From Austropuccinia psidii (lineage: Eukaryota; Basidiomycota; Pucciniomycetes; Pucciniales; Sphaerophragmiaceae), in NCBI GenBank assembly GCA_023105745.1, contig JALGQZ010000009.1:12014564-12078563 (forward strand): a stretch of 64,000 nucleotides of DNA. Reading direction: 5' to 3'. The notes under the pieces are model-generated. The model made no database searches, was not told the origin of the DNA, and worked only from the letters and a program-made list of their open reading frames with translations. Of this stretch, positions 35,642 through 47,363 are shown piece after piece. Numbering within the stretch: position 1 is the first letter of the stretch; the number at the start of each line of letters is the position of its first letter. Made by a program: the position numbers and the translations under genes.

Positions 35642-35770
35642 TCTCCCATAGCTTAGTTGGTAGAGCGCAATGCTTATATTCAGGCATTCATGACACATGA
35701 AGCCTATATACTTGATAGCACAATCTCGATAGAGACGTTGATGTCACGGGTTCGAGTCCCGTTGGGAGAA
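35642..35770 (+). tRNA. tRNA-Ile(UAU) with a 56-nt intron
   Basis: The acceptor stem TCTCCCA (35642-35648) pairs with TGGGAGA (35763-35769); the discriminator is A at 35770. The D arm is GCTT/GAGC. The anticodon stem CAATG (35668-35672) pairs with CGTTG (35736-35740), with one T-G pair. The loop reads CTTATA with anticodon TAT at 35675-35677, and the intron 35679-35734 starts after base 37, the canonical position. The T arm is ACGGG-TTCGAGT-CCCGT. Intron sequence CTATATACT could pair with the anticodon, as in introns of other eukaryotic tRNA-Ile(UAU). It decodes AUA isoleucine codons. The nuclear-type intron argues against an organellar origin. Confidence 0.93.
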
Positions 35771-35771
35771 C

Positions 35772-35775
35772 TTTT
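35772..35775 (+). terminator. RNA polymerase III terminator of the tRNA
   Basis: TTTT begins two bases after the mature 3' end, the usual pol III stop signal. A second T-run follows at about 35785. Confidence 0.75.
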
Positions 35776-36097
35776 ACTATGGTTTCTTTTTCGAAACCTC
35801 ACAGTCCTTCCAGCCAGTCAGTCTTTGCCCATCTTATTTCACATGCGCATATGGTATTTACAAAAAATGGCGACTTTTAAGTCAGGTAACGTCAAAGGAA
35901 GGTGGGTGCTTTGGGATTCTTTTCATAAAACCCCTTTGACTTTGACCGGCGAGTGCTGGGTAATATCCAGAATTTAACTACATTTTTGTTGATAAACGTA
36001 CCACCTAGCACAAAAGTCGCAATAGCTCGATGCGCTTGATCCATAGAAACTGTCTAGAAAATTATGAGCTACAAAAGCCTTCCTACTAAGAGGCCAA
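35776..36097. other. Spacer between the tRNA and sideroflexin genes
   Basis: About 320 bp of more balanced composition than the flanks. It probably includes the sideroflexin 3' untranslated region. No further gene is visible; a frame running out of the tRNA has no family resemblance. Confidence 0.5.
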
Positions 36098-37579
36098 CTA
36101 TAAGCCTTTATTGAATTCCAAGAGTCGAAACGGTTTACCGGTATGAGGATCAATCAGGTCACCAAAGTTTGGTTCCAGTTTTGAAGGCAAGATACTGCCA
36201 CGTTGTGGGAAAGTGGCGATGGCCAAGGGTAAAAATGCAAACAATGATCCACCAATTAGGCCTATAAAAGTAACAGTATTTAGGACATGATAATTTTGAT
36301 CTAAGTAGGTAAAAAGCAGTTCAACGTACCCAAATTAGTAATAATTTCGAGGGATTTACCTCTTGGACCAGCAAAGATGCCTCTCCTCTGAAGTGCAGTT
36401 ATGACGAGAGGAGGAAGAATAAGAGTAGGACTGAAGAGAGGAAGTAGAAGGGTAGGTAAGTAAGAAGACTTTTTCAGAACTTGATGACTTGATAGACCAA
36501 CATGTTTGTCAATACTCGAGAAGCGGCAGTTTGACCGACTGCGTATGCGCCAGCTACTCTGGACTTGCCCAAGGCCTCAGATGGATCAGAGGCGCCAGGT
36601 GGGTAAACGTCGATTCCATCCCTAATTTCTTTCCATCGCATCAATCCTACGTTGACACAGCCGGCTGAGGCGACGGCGACAAAAGGTACAAAGCGGCCAA
36701 GCATCAAACCAGCCTCTGGACCAAGGTACTTTGACATTCTGGGTACAAGGCGATTAAGTCCAACGGCCAGGCCAACCGAGGTGACAGTGGCTGAAACGTA
36801 AGCTTTGAAAAGTTCTGCCTGACTCATCTCGGTAGATTTATTGGCATTAGAATAATTGACGCAAACGTTTAAAGTCTGGTTTGCCCATTGCCAACCAACT
36901 ATTGAAGAAAGCGAAGGGTTGGGAAGTAATAGGCCACTGGCGATGACCAGATTTGTGGGCACAAATGCAGACATTCGGAATGGTAAAGGGATGAGTTCTT
37001 TGGTATCAGGATGGAGTGAAGATTCCACAACTAAAATTGAAAAGAAAATCAATTAAAAGGGTTTTACTACGGTTAGTCAAGAAAATAATAAAAACCTTGT
37101 TTAGCAGACCAAACTTTTTCTTGAGTTTCAGGTGAGAGATCTAAATCTGGTCGATTTCCGGAAGCGTATTCCTTTAATAAATCTTGAGCGTTCTTGATGT
37201 CATGCCTTGAATTGAAGAGGGTGAGGGGAGAAGTGACATTGAGAAAATGTCGACAACGACCATCTTGAGATCCATAAGAGATTAAGGCAAAAGTTGGTAA
37301 TTGAGGATAGAGGATGAGATGTCAGATTGGGATTGGAAGTAATGCTGCTGGGTGTATCTCCCACCTTAAATTGATCCAATATACGTACAATAAGTGTTGA
37401 GGTCAAACCTAGATTTGGCTAGAAAGAACGAAACGATTGGCAAACAAAATGCAGGTTTCTGATCAGCCAAGTTGTTTGGTGAGGGGCTGAGCTGGTGGAT
37501 AAGGTGACTTGACTCAACTAATATCGATGGGAGGGAGCGTAGTAAAAATCTCGCTTGAAGATGTTTGGATGGACGACAT
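36098..37579 (-). CDS. FSF1: Sideroflexin, mitochondrial carrier (six exons, 340 aa)
   Basis: Exons, in coding order: 37579-37519, 37418-37389, 37263-37096, 37030-36502, 36430-36360, 36261-36098. All introns are GT...AG and 65-125 nt long, and exon lengths total 1023 nt, exactly 341 codons. The N-terminus has SRFDLNTYYGRCRHFLNVTSP. HPDTKE at about residues 93-98 and PLPFRMSAFVPTN are family signatures, followed by WANQTLNVCVNYSNAN, RMSKYLGPEAG, SRVLTNIPTLILPPL and the C-terminal block IATFPQRGSI. Hydrophobic segments fit the 4-5 membrane helices of the family. Sideroflexins sit in the mitochondrial inner membrane; animal SFXN1 imports serine for one-carbon metabolism, and yeast Fsf1 is the fungal relative. 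The small first exon and its ATG (37579) are the least certain parts. Confidence 0.9.
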
Positions 37580-38268
37580 CTTGGACGATTGATGGGTTTG
37601 AGTTTTGAATTTGTTGGCCGATCTTGGATGATTTCGATGGACGACGATCCTGATCCACGATCCAAAATAAATCGACGGAGTTTTCTGGAGCTAAGCCAAC
37701 CAATGCGCCTAGGAAAGATGAGTAACGAATGATGAGTGTTCTTGAGCTATCGGAGATGCCAGGAAGAGCTGCTTGAGAGAACCGAGCAAGATCAAATGGA
37801 AGAAGCGATGGCCTGGATGGTTTAGCTTTTATAATTTCAAGAAAGGTGTGGAAGAAATAAGCGTGATCCAATAAGCAGGGATGCGATCCAAGAGTGCCGC
37901 TGATGGAGCGATCGGCTGTAGGATGCCAGCAAGAAGACTGATCCAATGATGGCTCAGCGCTTTGTGCTGATCTTCAAATTCTGTGATGATGAATTGGTGA
38001 GATTTTTAAAGTGAAGAATGATAAAAATTCAAGCTGAATCGATTGAGATGACTGATCAGATTTCTGGAAGCAAGAATTCCAAAAAGATTTATCTGAAAGA
38101 TGAATTTACCTTGAGAGAATTTCCAATTTTGGAGTGAAGTATGGCTATTATTGGTATGACTAGACTTGAAATTGAGCAAGGATGAGGTAATTTTGCAAGT
38201 CAGACTTGGATTAGTTTGGCCAAGACTGCGCTCTCAGTGAGCATTTTGAGCATTTCTGGCCACTCCTT
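37580..38268. other. Upstream region of the sideroflexin gene
   Basis: Higher in GC than the surroundings and presumably contains the promoter and 5' leader. A minus-strand frame is open from about 37946 into the gene in a different frame (motif SSRTLIIRYSSFLGALVGLA). I recognise no family in it and see no splice arrangement that makes it convincing, so it is not called as a gene. Confidence 0.45.
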
Positions 38269-38351
38269 GGTGCTGTGAATGGTGCTGTGAATGGTGCTGT
38301 GAATGGTGCTGTGAATGGTGCTGTGAATGGTGCTGTGAATGGTGCTGTGAA
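38269..38351. repeat. 12-bp minisatellite GGTGCTGTGAAT
   Basis: Six perfect head-to-tail copies (38269-38340) followed by a partial seventh. The period is a multiple of three, and one frame would encode Gly-Ala-Val-Asn repeats, but no gene surrounds it. Confidence 0.95.
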
Positions 38352-38997
38352 ATGAGGCAGGGCTTGGAAGGTGAAATTGAGTGAAACTTAGTTTATTTTT
38401 TCACAGCCTTGGGGTGATCTTTCTGGCTCAGATTGGTTTAAATTGACTAAGCTTAGTAAGCAAGCACCAAAACTATGGTTTTCTCATCCAACAGGCTACT
38501 CTTTCTTGACCTTTGTGGCACAAGTCTTTTGAAGGAGTAACTTGGTTCAAGATTTTTCTAGAATCCTCAAAATCAGTGATGAAATTATTAAATTTAATTA
38601 TTAGTGGGTTAATATGATAATTATTTTACATCAAACTATTTTAATGGTTTTTAATCCTTTTGGGAAAGAAGAAATTCTTTGCATATTTTTTTAGCTCCTA
38701 ATTTTATGCAATTACCACCTCAAAATTGAGGATTTTTCTTTGGAAAACCCTTGGAAAATGAGATGAAATAATTCTGGACAGTTCAATAAGGAGGTGAAAT
38801 AAATAAATAAAAACCAATCTGATAATAGGAATAAATCATCAGAATATTTTGAGAAGGTGAATTTCAAATATTGGGTATAAATAATGGAACATAAGATGAG
38901 TGTCAGAGTGAAGTGAAGTAAAATATTTAGGCTAAAATGAAGAGATTGAGAGAGTTTCAAAAATATGGGGGGGTACTTGTCAAATTATTGATTCAGT
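38352..38997. other. AT-rich spacer between the host-gene island and element F
   Basis: No gene, repeat array or RNA is visible. A minus-strand open frame at 38712-38960 has low-complexity composition and no motif. Confidence 0.5.
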
Positions 38998-40491
38998 TTT
39001 CAGCCTGTGAATCTAAACAGGGCACAAGCATTTCAAAAGAAATAGCATAAAACAATGGTATACTCCTTAAAACCCAGTATAAGGCAAAAACACCCCATAC
39101 TAGTCTTAATATCAAGAGAAAAGGTTTCTGCCAATAAAACAATCAGTATTATCCAAATAGCGAAAGAACAACAAGGTCTTGAAAATCCAAAGTTTTGACT
39201 AAGTAATTAAAAGCTAAACCCCCAAAATTCACTTCTCATCTAGCTTATGCATATTTAATTCAAACCCTATGGAAAAGGGTATGCTTCTTTAAGCTCTCAG
39301 TGAGAGCTATAAAGTAGCAATGTCGACTTCCTGGTAGCACTAACCCTTCAAAAGTTAGCCTTGAGGAAACCCCTTCAAGGATAAGAGGAGGCTTGTGAGT
39401 TCCTTGTGATAAGTACTAGCATTTGGAAGAGCCAAATAAGCACTAATAACTTTAATCCTAACAACTTACCATCCCTGTATCTCTTGGTTGAAAGTTTCAA
39501 CCTCAAAGTAACAAGTGATAGCCAAGTTAAAATCCCCTGTAGCTTTTCCATACTTGAGACTAGGGATACTGTTAGTGATAAAGAATTAAGGGGCTAATTA
39601 ATCACTTGAATTATGTGTCATTTAAATCTATATACCTTAAAAATTGACAAAGATATACAGTTCAAAAGTTTTCCCACTTTCAATACAGAGTTATTAAAAA
39701 AGAAAAGAACCCTCAAATACTCTATAAATTCTGTGATTAAAGAGAAGGAAAAAAATTAAATATATAATTAATACCTTCAATTCTTTATTCTTCTTTTCTC
39801 TGCATCTTGAAAATTGGGTAAGATACCTGGGTTGGAAGATTTCCAAGCCATAAATAGGTGTAAAAGATCAATACCAGTTTGTACACCCTCTTTAGCTCTA
39901 CCATAGGTCCTCAAGTACATAAAGAGATCTATTGGGCTCAGCAATGATCTCATAGAAGCTCCTTGTATAGATTCAAAAATTTCATCATAGTCCCAATAAC
40001 ATTGATGTGTTCATCTTCAGAGATTTTCACTCTATATTGGTCATTATGGATGTATTTGTGATTACAGACCAATGGATTTAGCTAGATCCAGAATTTGATA
40101 GGTTTTAGGACCATAGAGAGTCCCCCTGGAGGGAAAAATCCCACTACTGGAGAAGTCAATAGCTCATAGCATATCCCCAGTCTCCAGAAACAATAAGGGA
40201 CCTCCTCTTCATTGAGAAGAGTCCTCATCCTACCAGAATAAAATTTTACATGGTATATCTCCCTCAAATAGCTGTAATATTAGAGGTTATGTGGTTATGA
40301 TTATAATATTAATTATTTGAGAATTTATTATAGCTAACCAATTGGTAAAGAATTCACCCTAGCCTCTCAACAGAGGTCATCATCACTAAGTTTTCCTAGT
40401 AGAGGCTTATTACTTATTCAATTAATCATTTATATTTTTCAAACTCCAAGGTATAGGATTTTTTCTGTTATATAATAAAGTCAATCCAAAA
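38998..40491 (+). repeat. 5' LTR of element F (diverged LTR-A)
   Basis: Starts TTTCAGCCTGTGAATCTA, against TGTCAGCCTGTGACTCAA in LTR-A, and continues with recognisable blocks such as GGGCACAAGCAT and CACTTCTCATCTAGCTT. It ends near CAATCCAAAA, directly before TTTTGGGGTAATGGCC, a decayed primer-binding site. Boundaries are approximate. Confidence 0.7.
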
Positions 40492-41384
40492 TTTTGGGGT
40501 AATGGCCTTATCATTTTAACCATTAATGGACCTTTTGGTGTTAAAATTTTGTGTTTTGTGTTTTTTTTTGTTTTTAAAAGAGTGAAATTACTATTTTGGA
40601 TTGATTTTAGAATTAATAAAAATGATAAAAAGGAAGAAACTCTGATTTTTTTTCATTTTAAGTTTTATCTTATTTATTCTTTTTAAAAAATAAATTATAT
40701 TAAATAATATAAATTATTTTTTTAATAGTATTTAATATAATATTATTTGGTTTATTTGTGTAAAAAACATTTTTTTTTCTTTGAATATAATTTCTTATTT
40801 TTATTTTTATTGAATAAATAATATACATATATATATATTTATTGATTTTAATGTAAAATTGAAAATAATGTTTTGTGATTTAAGAATCATTTAAAAAATT
40901 AAATCTTTTTCTTTTTTTTCTAATTTTAATTATTAAAATTTATTTAAGTAATAAAATGAATAAATATTTTTAGAAATTTTTAAGTGAAATCAAATTAAAA
41001 AATTCTTTTTATTTGAAATAAAATAAAAAAAAATTAACTTAAATATTTAATTTTAATTATTAATTTTTATTTTATTAAATAAATTTTTTATATTGATTTT
41101 TGAATAAACTTTTAAAAATTTTATTAAAAAAATTAAAAAAAAAAAAATTTAATTTTAATTTTATAAAATAAAAAAAATAAATTAATTTTTATTAATTTTC
41201 AAGTTAAATTAACTCAAAAAAAAAACTCTTTTAATTTAATAAAATGAAAATAATTATCTTTCATTATATTTTGTCTTTATAAAGGAAAATTAATAAAACA
41301 AATTTCAAAGTTGAAATTATTTACTTTTTATTGTTAATGTAAATAGTAATAAAACTGATTCTTAATAATTTCTTTTTTCTATAG
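40492..41384 (+). other. Leader of element F (decayed PBS and candidate intron)
   Basis: Very AT-rich. It begins with the decayed primer-binding site and ends TTTTTTCTATAG, the same polypyrimidine-AG acceptor position as in A, A2, B and E. A matching donor cannot be chosen with confidence. Confidence 0.5.
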
Positions 41385-41760
41385 TGGAGAAAAACTACAT
41401 CCCCCTAGATACTCAAACAGAAGAAAATATCTTTGAAGCCCCAAAAACCAATTAAAAGGGAAAGGAAGTGATAAGAGGAACAGTGAAGTACTCATCTCCA
41501 AAGAGAAATGGATGAGAACTATTGAAACCTGGGAAAAGAAACCAAAACTAACTTTTATTAGATTTTATGGTAGAATTGATATAATTTATCCCATTATGAC
41601 TTCTAAAGAAAAATTTCAAAATATTAGTGAATCATGTATTTTTTTACACTCCTGAAAGCTGAGAATGTACCCTGAACACCTTAGACAACATGGAAAAATA
41701 GAAACCAGCCAGAAAAACAGCCAAGAGAAGGAAGAGCCAGAAGACAAAGGCTTGGACAAA
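41385..41760 (+). pseudogene. Element F ORF1 start and Gag-Pol start codon
   Basis: After the acceptor, (A)TG GAG AAA AAC TAC gives EKNYIPLDTQTE, parallel to the A ORF1 start, with an early TAA. An ATG (about 41661) followed by YPEHLRQHGKIETSQKN matches the position of the Gag-Pol ATG in A and A2 and is still open to the D insertion. It sits just before a CTTAG acceptor. Confidence 0.6.
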
Positions 41761-41765
41761 ATAGT
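41761..41765. repeat. Left target-site duplication of element D (ATAGT)
   Basis: ATAGT is repeated at 49505-49509, immediately outside the D LTRs. Confidence 0.88.
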
Positions 41766-42855
41766 TGTGAGCCTATGAGATATGTATGACACACCCATAA
41801 GGCCACAAATTAATTTTTATACAGTTTAATTAATCTTAAATAGACCTATCAAGTTAATTTACAATAAAAAATAACAAATAATAAGTATAGCTTTATTTTT
41901 GATTAGCAAAGTTATAAATATTATGTCATTTTTGGATTGTACACCAAAAATTACCTATGGTAAACCCATAGGTTGTTATACCCAAAAATGATTATTTCTT
42001 ATGTTATTGGAAGATTCAAAAATTTCACAGTACAATTTCACGATTTAATTTTTTTTTTAAAATTGTTAACTTTAAGCTTAAATAAGCTTACATTTAAAAT
42101 TTCATAAGGTTTATGCAAATTTACCAAAAATTTAGTTAAAATTGAGGTGTGGTGTATATTTACTGAATTTGCTAAGAATTTGTGATACAGGATGTAAATC
42201 CTGAATGGGCTCAATTTAAATTTATTTAAGGCCATAGTATGGCTTTAAATAAATAAAAGGGAAAAATCCAAATAGAAAAGTGGGACAAAGGAAAAAGCCA
42301 AATCGAGCTAGAGTACCCAACTTTTAGAATTTTGAAGGGCTCAATTAAATTTATCCACCTATATTGGAGGATTTTCAACCTTATTTAAAATTGAATATTA
42401 GAATTTGATTGAACATTAAAGTTTAAACTGGCTTTATCCCAATTTGGACAGGAATTACAAGCTGCCAAAGGGTAAATCCCCATATGCAGACTTGTAATCA
42501 AGGTTTTAAGAACTTTCAAAGATTGAATAAGCTTAAACTTTAAATCTATAAGGGTTCAAAACTTATCAAAAGTTAATTTCTTGTGTGTATTTCTATTTTA
42601 TGTGGAAAAATAGCAATAGACTCAAAAATTAATTAAAAATCCAATTATTAATGGATTTGCTTGAAAATTTTACACAGATTACAACTAAATGTTTTCTGTA
42701 TATACATCAAGTTTTAAATATTTTTTTCAAAAATGATTAATTGGTAATTAGACCTGAAATTAAACTTTTTAATAATTGTTAATGAAAATTAATTAAAAAT
42801 CCATTTCAAGGGATTTTCACTTGAAGCTTCATTTTTAATTTTTACATTTAATGAT
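41766..42855 (+). repeat. Truncated 5' LTR of element D
   Basis: Colinear with the first 1.1 kb of the 3' LTR at 47364-49504. Similarity stops near 42855, where gag-like sequence begins without a PBS. This indicates a deletion of at least 1 kb. Confidence 0.82.
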
Positions 42856-45545
42856 ATGGTGGGAAAGAAGCAGGAGTGGTAGCTTCTGTCCAGCTTGTGG
42901 ATAGGGACAATGAGCTCCTACCTTTGAGTGAATATGTTCTTGGGTCCAGAAAAGACACAAGAACTTCTGATGGGCTGGAAACCCATTTCTTGCAAGGGAT
43001 AGGTCCAAAATATAAAAGCTTGGTGGGGAAACCAAAGCATTTTGTCAAAGGATCAGAAGAAAGAGTTGTCCAAAAAGAAGGTCAACAGCCCTGTGAAAGA
43101 TCTTAAAGCATCTACAAGCAAGAATAAACCTCAAAAAGCTCCAAAAACAGGCCAGAAAGCCCAAAAGAGAAAACATAAGGGAAAGAAAAAGGCAAAGGCA
43201 AAGGGAAATCCCAAATGGAACAAGCCCTATCCCAAGAAGTACAGAATTCTAAAGAAGAAAAAGTAAGCCATGGACAATGTGTTCATTATGGAAAGAACTT
43301 TGATGGAACTAACAAAAAGGAGGAGGAAAGAATGAACCAATACTTTCCAAAGAAATAGAATTTGTAAAGATTTTATCCCACTTTGAAACTTTTAAGAAAG
43401 AAATCTTGACAAAGCTTAACAATTTTGAGTATATCCAACAAAAGTTGGGTTGAGAGATTTTGCAAGTGAAAGAGTCTCAAAAGACCATTATGGGTCTAGC
43501 AAATGTAAATAAGGACAATATCTTGTCTTTGACACATATTTGTGAAGGAATTTGGGACAAAGTTGTATTTCTTAATCAGAAAGATGATAATTATATTTCT
43601 TTTATTACCAAACATTTAAAAGAATTAAGAATAAAAGCTTAGAAATTAGAAAATTCAACTGTTCATAATGCAGCTCTTTTCCAAAAATCTTTTGGAAAAA
43701 AGTGACAAAGCAAGACTTGAATTGAAAGAAGGTATTCAATAAAGTATTAAAAATATATAATTGAAAAATGAATTACCAAGAAAGTCTACACCAATTTTTG
43801 ACATAAATGTGTTGAAATTGAATAATTACTTACATCATACAATTTCACAAAATGAAGAAGTGAAAAATGCCTTTAAATTGAAAGAAATTACCATATTAGA
43901 GGAATGGCCTACCTTTAGTGGTGAAGGAGAATATAATAATATGGAATTTATGACCAAAATTGATATTTTTGAAGAAGACTTTAAAATACCATATGAATAA
44001 ACAAGTGCCATATTACACTCATTATTTAATAAATCAGCAAAGAAATGGTATTATAAAGTGAGAAAATACCATGGTAAACACTCCTGGCCTTGGTGGAAAG
44101 AACAGATTATTTTCAAATGGGCTAATGACTCCTGGAAGTTTAAAATGGAAATTTTTTCTGAAGGAGCCATTTTTAATATTGAGAGAGACAGGCCCAAGTC
44201 CTGATTTCTTAAGAATAAGGGCAGATTAAATGCCCTTAATCCTGATATGTCTGAAACAATGTTACATAAAAGCATATGAAGGAAATGTGGTTGTGACCTT
44301 AATCATGATATAAGAAGAGAATGTATTTAGCCTTTCTATAAAGAAGATTATATTAATGCCATGGAAGACATCACTACCAGAGAAAAAACTGGTAGGAATT
44401 GGTATAAACCACCAATAGACATTAATACTTCTGGAAAACCCATTTCACGGACAAATAAACCACAAGACAGAGCTCCTTTGAAGCTTCATAAATGTGGTAA
44501 TACATCTCATTTGGCTAATACTGGTCCAAATAAAACAAGAATTAATTAGTTAGAAATTGAAAAAACTGAATACAAAAAAGAAAAATATGATTTAACTGTC
44601 AGTTAAAGTGATTCTGAGATTTCTGAAGCAGAAAAACTACCAGATCAACTTGGTTTAAAAAACATTAATGTGTCCTTTGAATTCACAGAAGTGCATAATA
44701 ACTTGCCAAAATATAGTGATGAATTTATGGCCCTCATACATGTGCAAGATACTAAAATTCAGAAAACATAAACTGCCAGAGGTGAAGGTTATACAGATGG
44801 ATAATCTTATATCACTAATGTTGTGATAAAAAAAGGAGAATCCAAGATAAATCTTGACTCAAGTGCTTTCTCCACATGTGTTGGTAAAAACTATCTTGAC
44901 CAAATTTATACCAATTGGAAAGAGAAATTAATGCCAATTTAAGCTGTAAAATTCAGTAGTGCTAGAAAGGATATTCACACTTTGGGCATTATTAAATCGG
45001 AAATGTTATTCCCTCATCCTGCAGGAAGTATCAGACTGAAAGTTGAGCGTGTTTGTATGAATAACTGAGCTTAACAACATTTCATACTTGGGAATGATTA
45101 TCTCAATATTTATGGTATTGATATTAAAAATCATAAAGAAAGGTATTCCACAATAGGGAAAAATAAAGGAGAAATAACTGTCATGAGACAGGTAAGAAAT
45201 GTCAATAAGGGAAAGTTTGTGACAGATCAATCTATTGAAGCACAAATTGGTCCTGAATTAACATTAGAAATGAAGGAAGACCTTATTGAAATCTTATTTC
45301 AATACAGAGAACCATTTGCTTCTGATAATTAAACACTAGGGGCTCTGAAGGGCCATGAAATGGAAATTATGCTTAATGTGGAAAGAACTTATCCTCCACT
45401 ATTAGGAAGACCAGCTTACCCAGACAGCCCTAGAGCTAGAGAAGCACTGGAAGCTCATATTAATGAGCTGATGAAAATTTAAGTTCTCAGGAAAGTTTAA
45501 CATAATGAGGAAATAGAATTAACAACCCCTGTTATTATTACTTGG
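42856..45545 (+). pseudogene. Element D gag, protease and early RT (decayed)
   Basis: Overlapping ORF1/gag frames are still seen: GPKYKSLVGKPKHFVK, and in another frame a Lys-rich segment ending PYPKKYRIL (43225-43251), equivalent to [10 protein letters not shown] in E. The capsid motif is [18 protein letters not shown] near 43900-43950. The zinc knuckle reads LHKCGNTSHLANTG near 44490, with its first and last Cys lost. The protease site reads LDSSAFSTC instead of DTGA near 44855. Many in-frame stops occur. Confidence 0.82.
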
Positions 45546-47225
45546 AATAATGAAAAATAAAGGATGGTTGGTGATTTCAGAGAATTGAATAACTATACCA
45601 TTCCAGATAGGTATCCAATCCCTAAAATTCATGGAGCTTTGACTCAATTATCCAAAGCAAGATTCATCACTTCCATGGATTCCCTTAAAGGTTTCCATAC
45701 AATTGTTTTGAAACCTCATGATAGGAAATTATTGAGGATAATTTCTCATTGTGGAATTTATGAATATTGCAGGATGCATTTTGGAATTAAAGATTCACCC
45801 TCTAATTATCAAAAAATGATGAACACCATATTCCCACATAAATTATTAGAAGGATGTTTAATTATATATAATGATAAAATTATCATTTGTTCAGAAACCT
45901 GGAAATTGCATTGAGAGAGACTTTCATCAGTACTTAAGAAAATAATTCAAGTAAAAATGAAAATATCTTTTAAAAATCTAATTTTGGGTTTCATGAGCTA
46001 AAAGCTCTGGGACATGTAGTTTCAGGACTAAGCCTAGGTGTTGATAAAAACAAAGTGGCTGCAGTCTTACTAAAAAAAATTCCCCAGAACAAAAAACAAA
46101 TGATGTAATTCTTAGGGTTTGCTAGTTATTATAGTAAAAACCTTAAAGATTTTGCAATCAATGCTAGATCATTGTAAAGAATTTGTAATCAAAAAATTGT
46201 CTTTGAAATGACTAAAGAAAGGATCAAAGAATATGAAAAGATCAAGTATGCATTAACCAATGCACCATTATTATTGATTTTACATTTCATACCAGTCTCT
46301 TTGAAAATATTATTAGTGATAGGGACCCATAATTTGAATCAGAATTATGGACAGATTTACATAGTATTGTGGGTACAAAAATATCATTTTAAACAGCTTA
46401 CCATCTACAAACTGATGGATTAGCAGAAAGGATGATTCAGATGCTTGAGAATATGATCAGAAGATTTTGTGCTTATGGACTGGAGCCTAAAGATTCTGAT
46501 GGCTTTAGCCATGATTGGTGTACACTTATACCAGGATTGAAATTAGCATAAAAGACTTCCATCCATGCTTCAACAGGAAAAACTCCTTCAATGTTGGAAA
46601 AAGAGTGGAACCCCAACATTCCAGTTGATACTTTGAAGAGAGACTTAGGTGACATTCATCCAACTGCTTCAAGCTTGAAATTACTTTGTGATAAAGTGAG
46701 GCATAATGAAAATCAAAGCATGACTGATGCCTTTGAATATTCTCAACAAAACTGGTATGAAAGTCATAGGACCCCAGAGCTCAAAGTAGGGGAATTTATA
46801 TTAGTTTTAACCTTGGGATTTAATAATATTAACATTCCAAAGAAATTGAAAGATTCCTGTTCAGGACCATTCATTATTAAATACATGCATGGGACAAACT
46901 AAGTACAGGCAGAACTGACAGGAGAATTAGAGAATAAACATCAAACTTTACTTGCTATTCTGGTAAAGCATTACACTTCAAATGATAACAAATTATTCCT
47001 CTTGAGAAATGGAACAACCTTAGAAGTACCACCACTTGATCAAAGTGAAGAGAAAAAGGTGCTAAAATAGTTGAAAGAGAGAAGACTTAGGGAAGAAATG
47101 AAAGAGAATACTTAGTCAGATACAGAAACCCACAACATGAAGATGAGTGGCTTCCAGAAAGTAAGATACCTGATTACCAAATGTTTCTCAGAGGATTAAG
47201 ACATGAGAGAAGACAAATTCCTCAA
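45546..47225 (+). pseudogene. Element D reverse transcriptase joined to integrase core and chromodomain
   Basis: RT: MVGDFRELNNYTIPDRYPIPKI and TSMDSLKGFH. The catalytic box reads IIYNDKIII, so the second Asp of IDD is lost. After ALTNAPLLLI (46250-46280) the sequence passes straight to integrase NIISDRDP (near 46305-46330). RNase H and the integrase zinc finger, about 1.1 kb in E, are missing. The C-terminus retains LKVGEFILVL and a decayed chromodomain (EREYLVRYRNPQHEDEW in pieces). Confidence 0.82.
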
Positions 47226-47351
47226 TAAAAAGTCTGAATTGTCTGCTTTAAATCCTCAAAAGTATCAGTAGAGAGGTTGGACAGTGCATTATACCTCCCA
47301 ATTCAATTGTGGCTATACTATTAAATGAAACATTTTAGTAAAATATTTTTT

Positions 47352-47363
47352 GGTGGTAGGGAA
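47352..47363 (+). promoter_or_regulatory. Element D polypurine tract
   Basis: GGTGGTAGGGAA precedes the 3' LTR. One T interrupts the purine run compared with E. Confidence 0.65.

Noticed and set aside
37518..37946. Open frame of 142 codons on the minus strand upstream of the sideroflexin gene
   Set aside because: It overlaps sideroflexin exon 1 in another frame, has no recognisable motif and lies where the promoter and 5' leader are expected.
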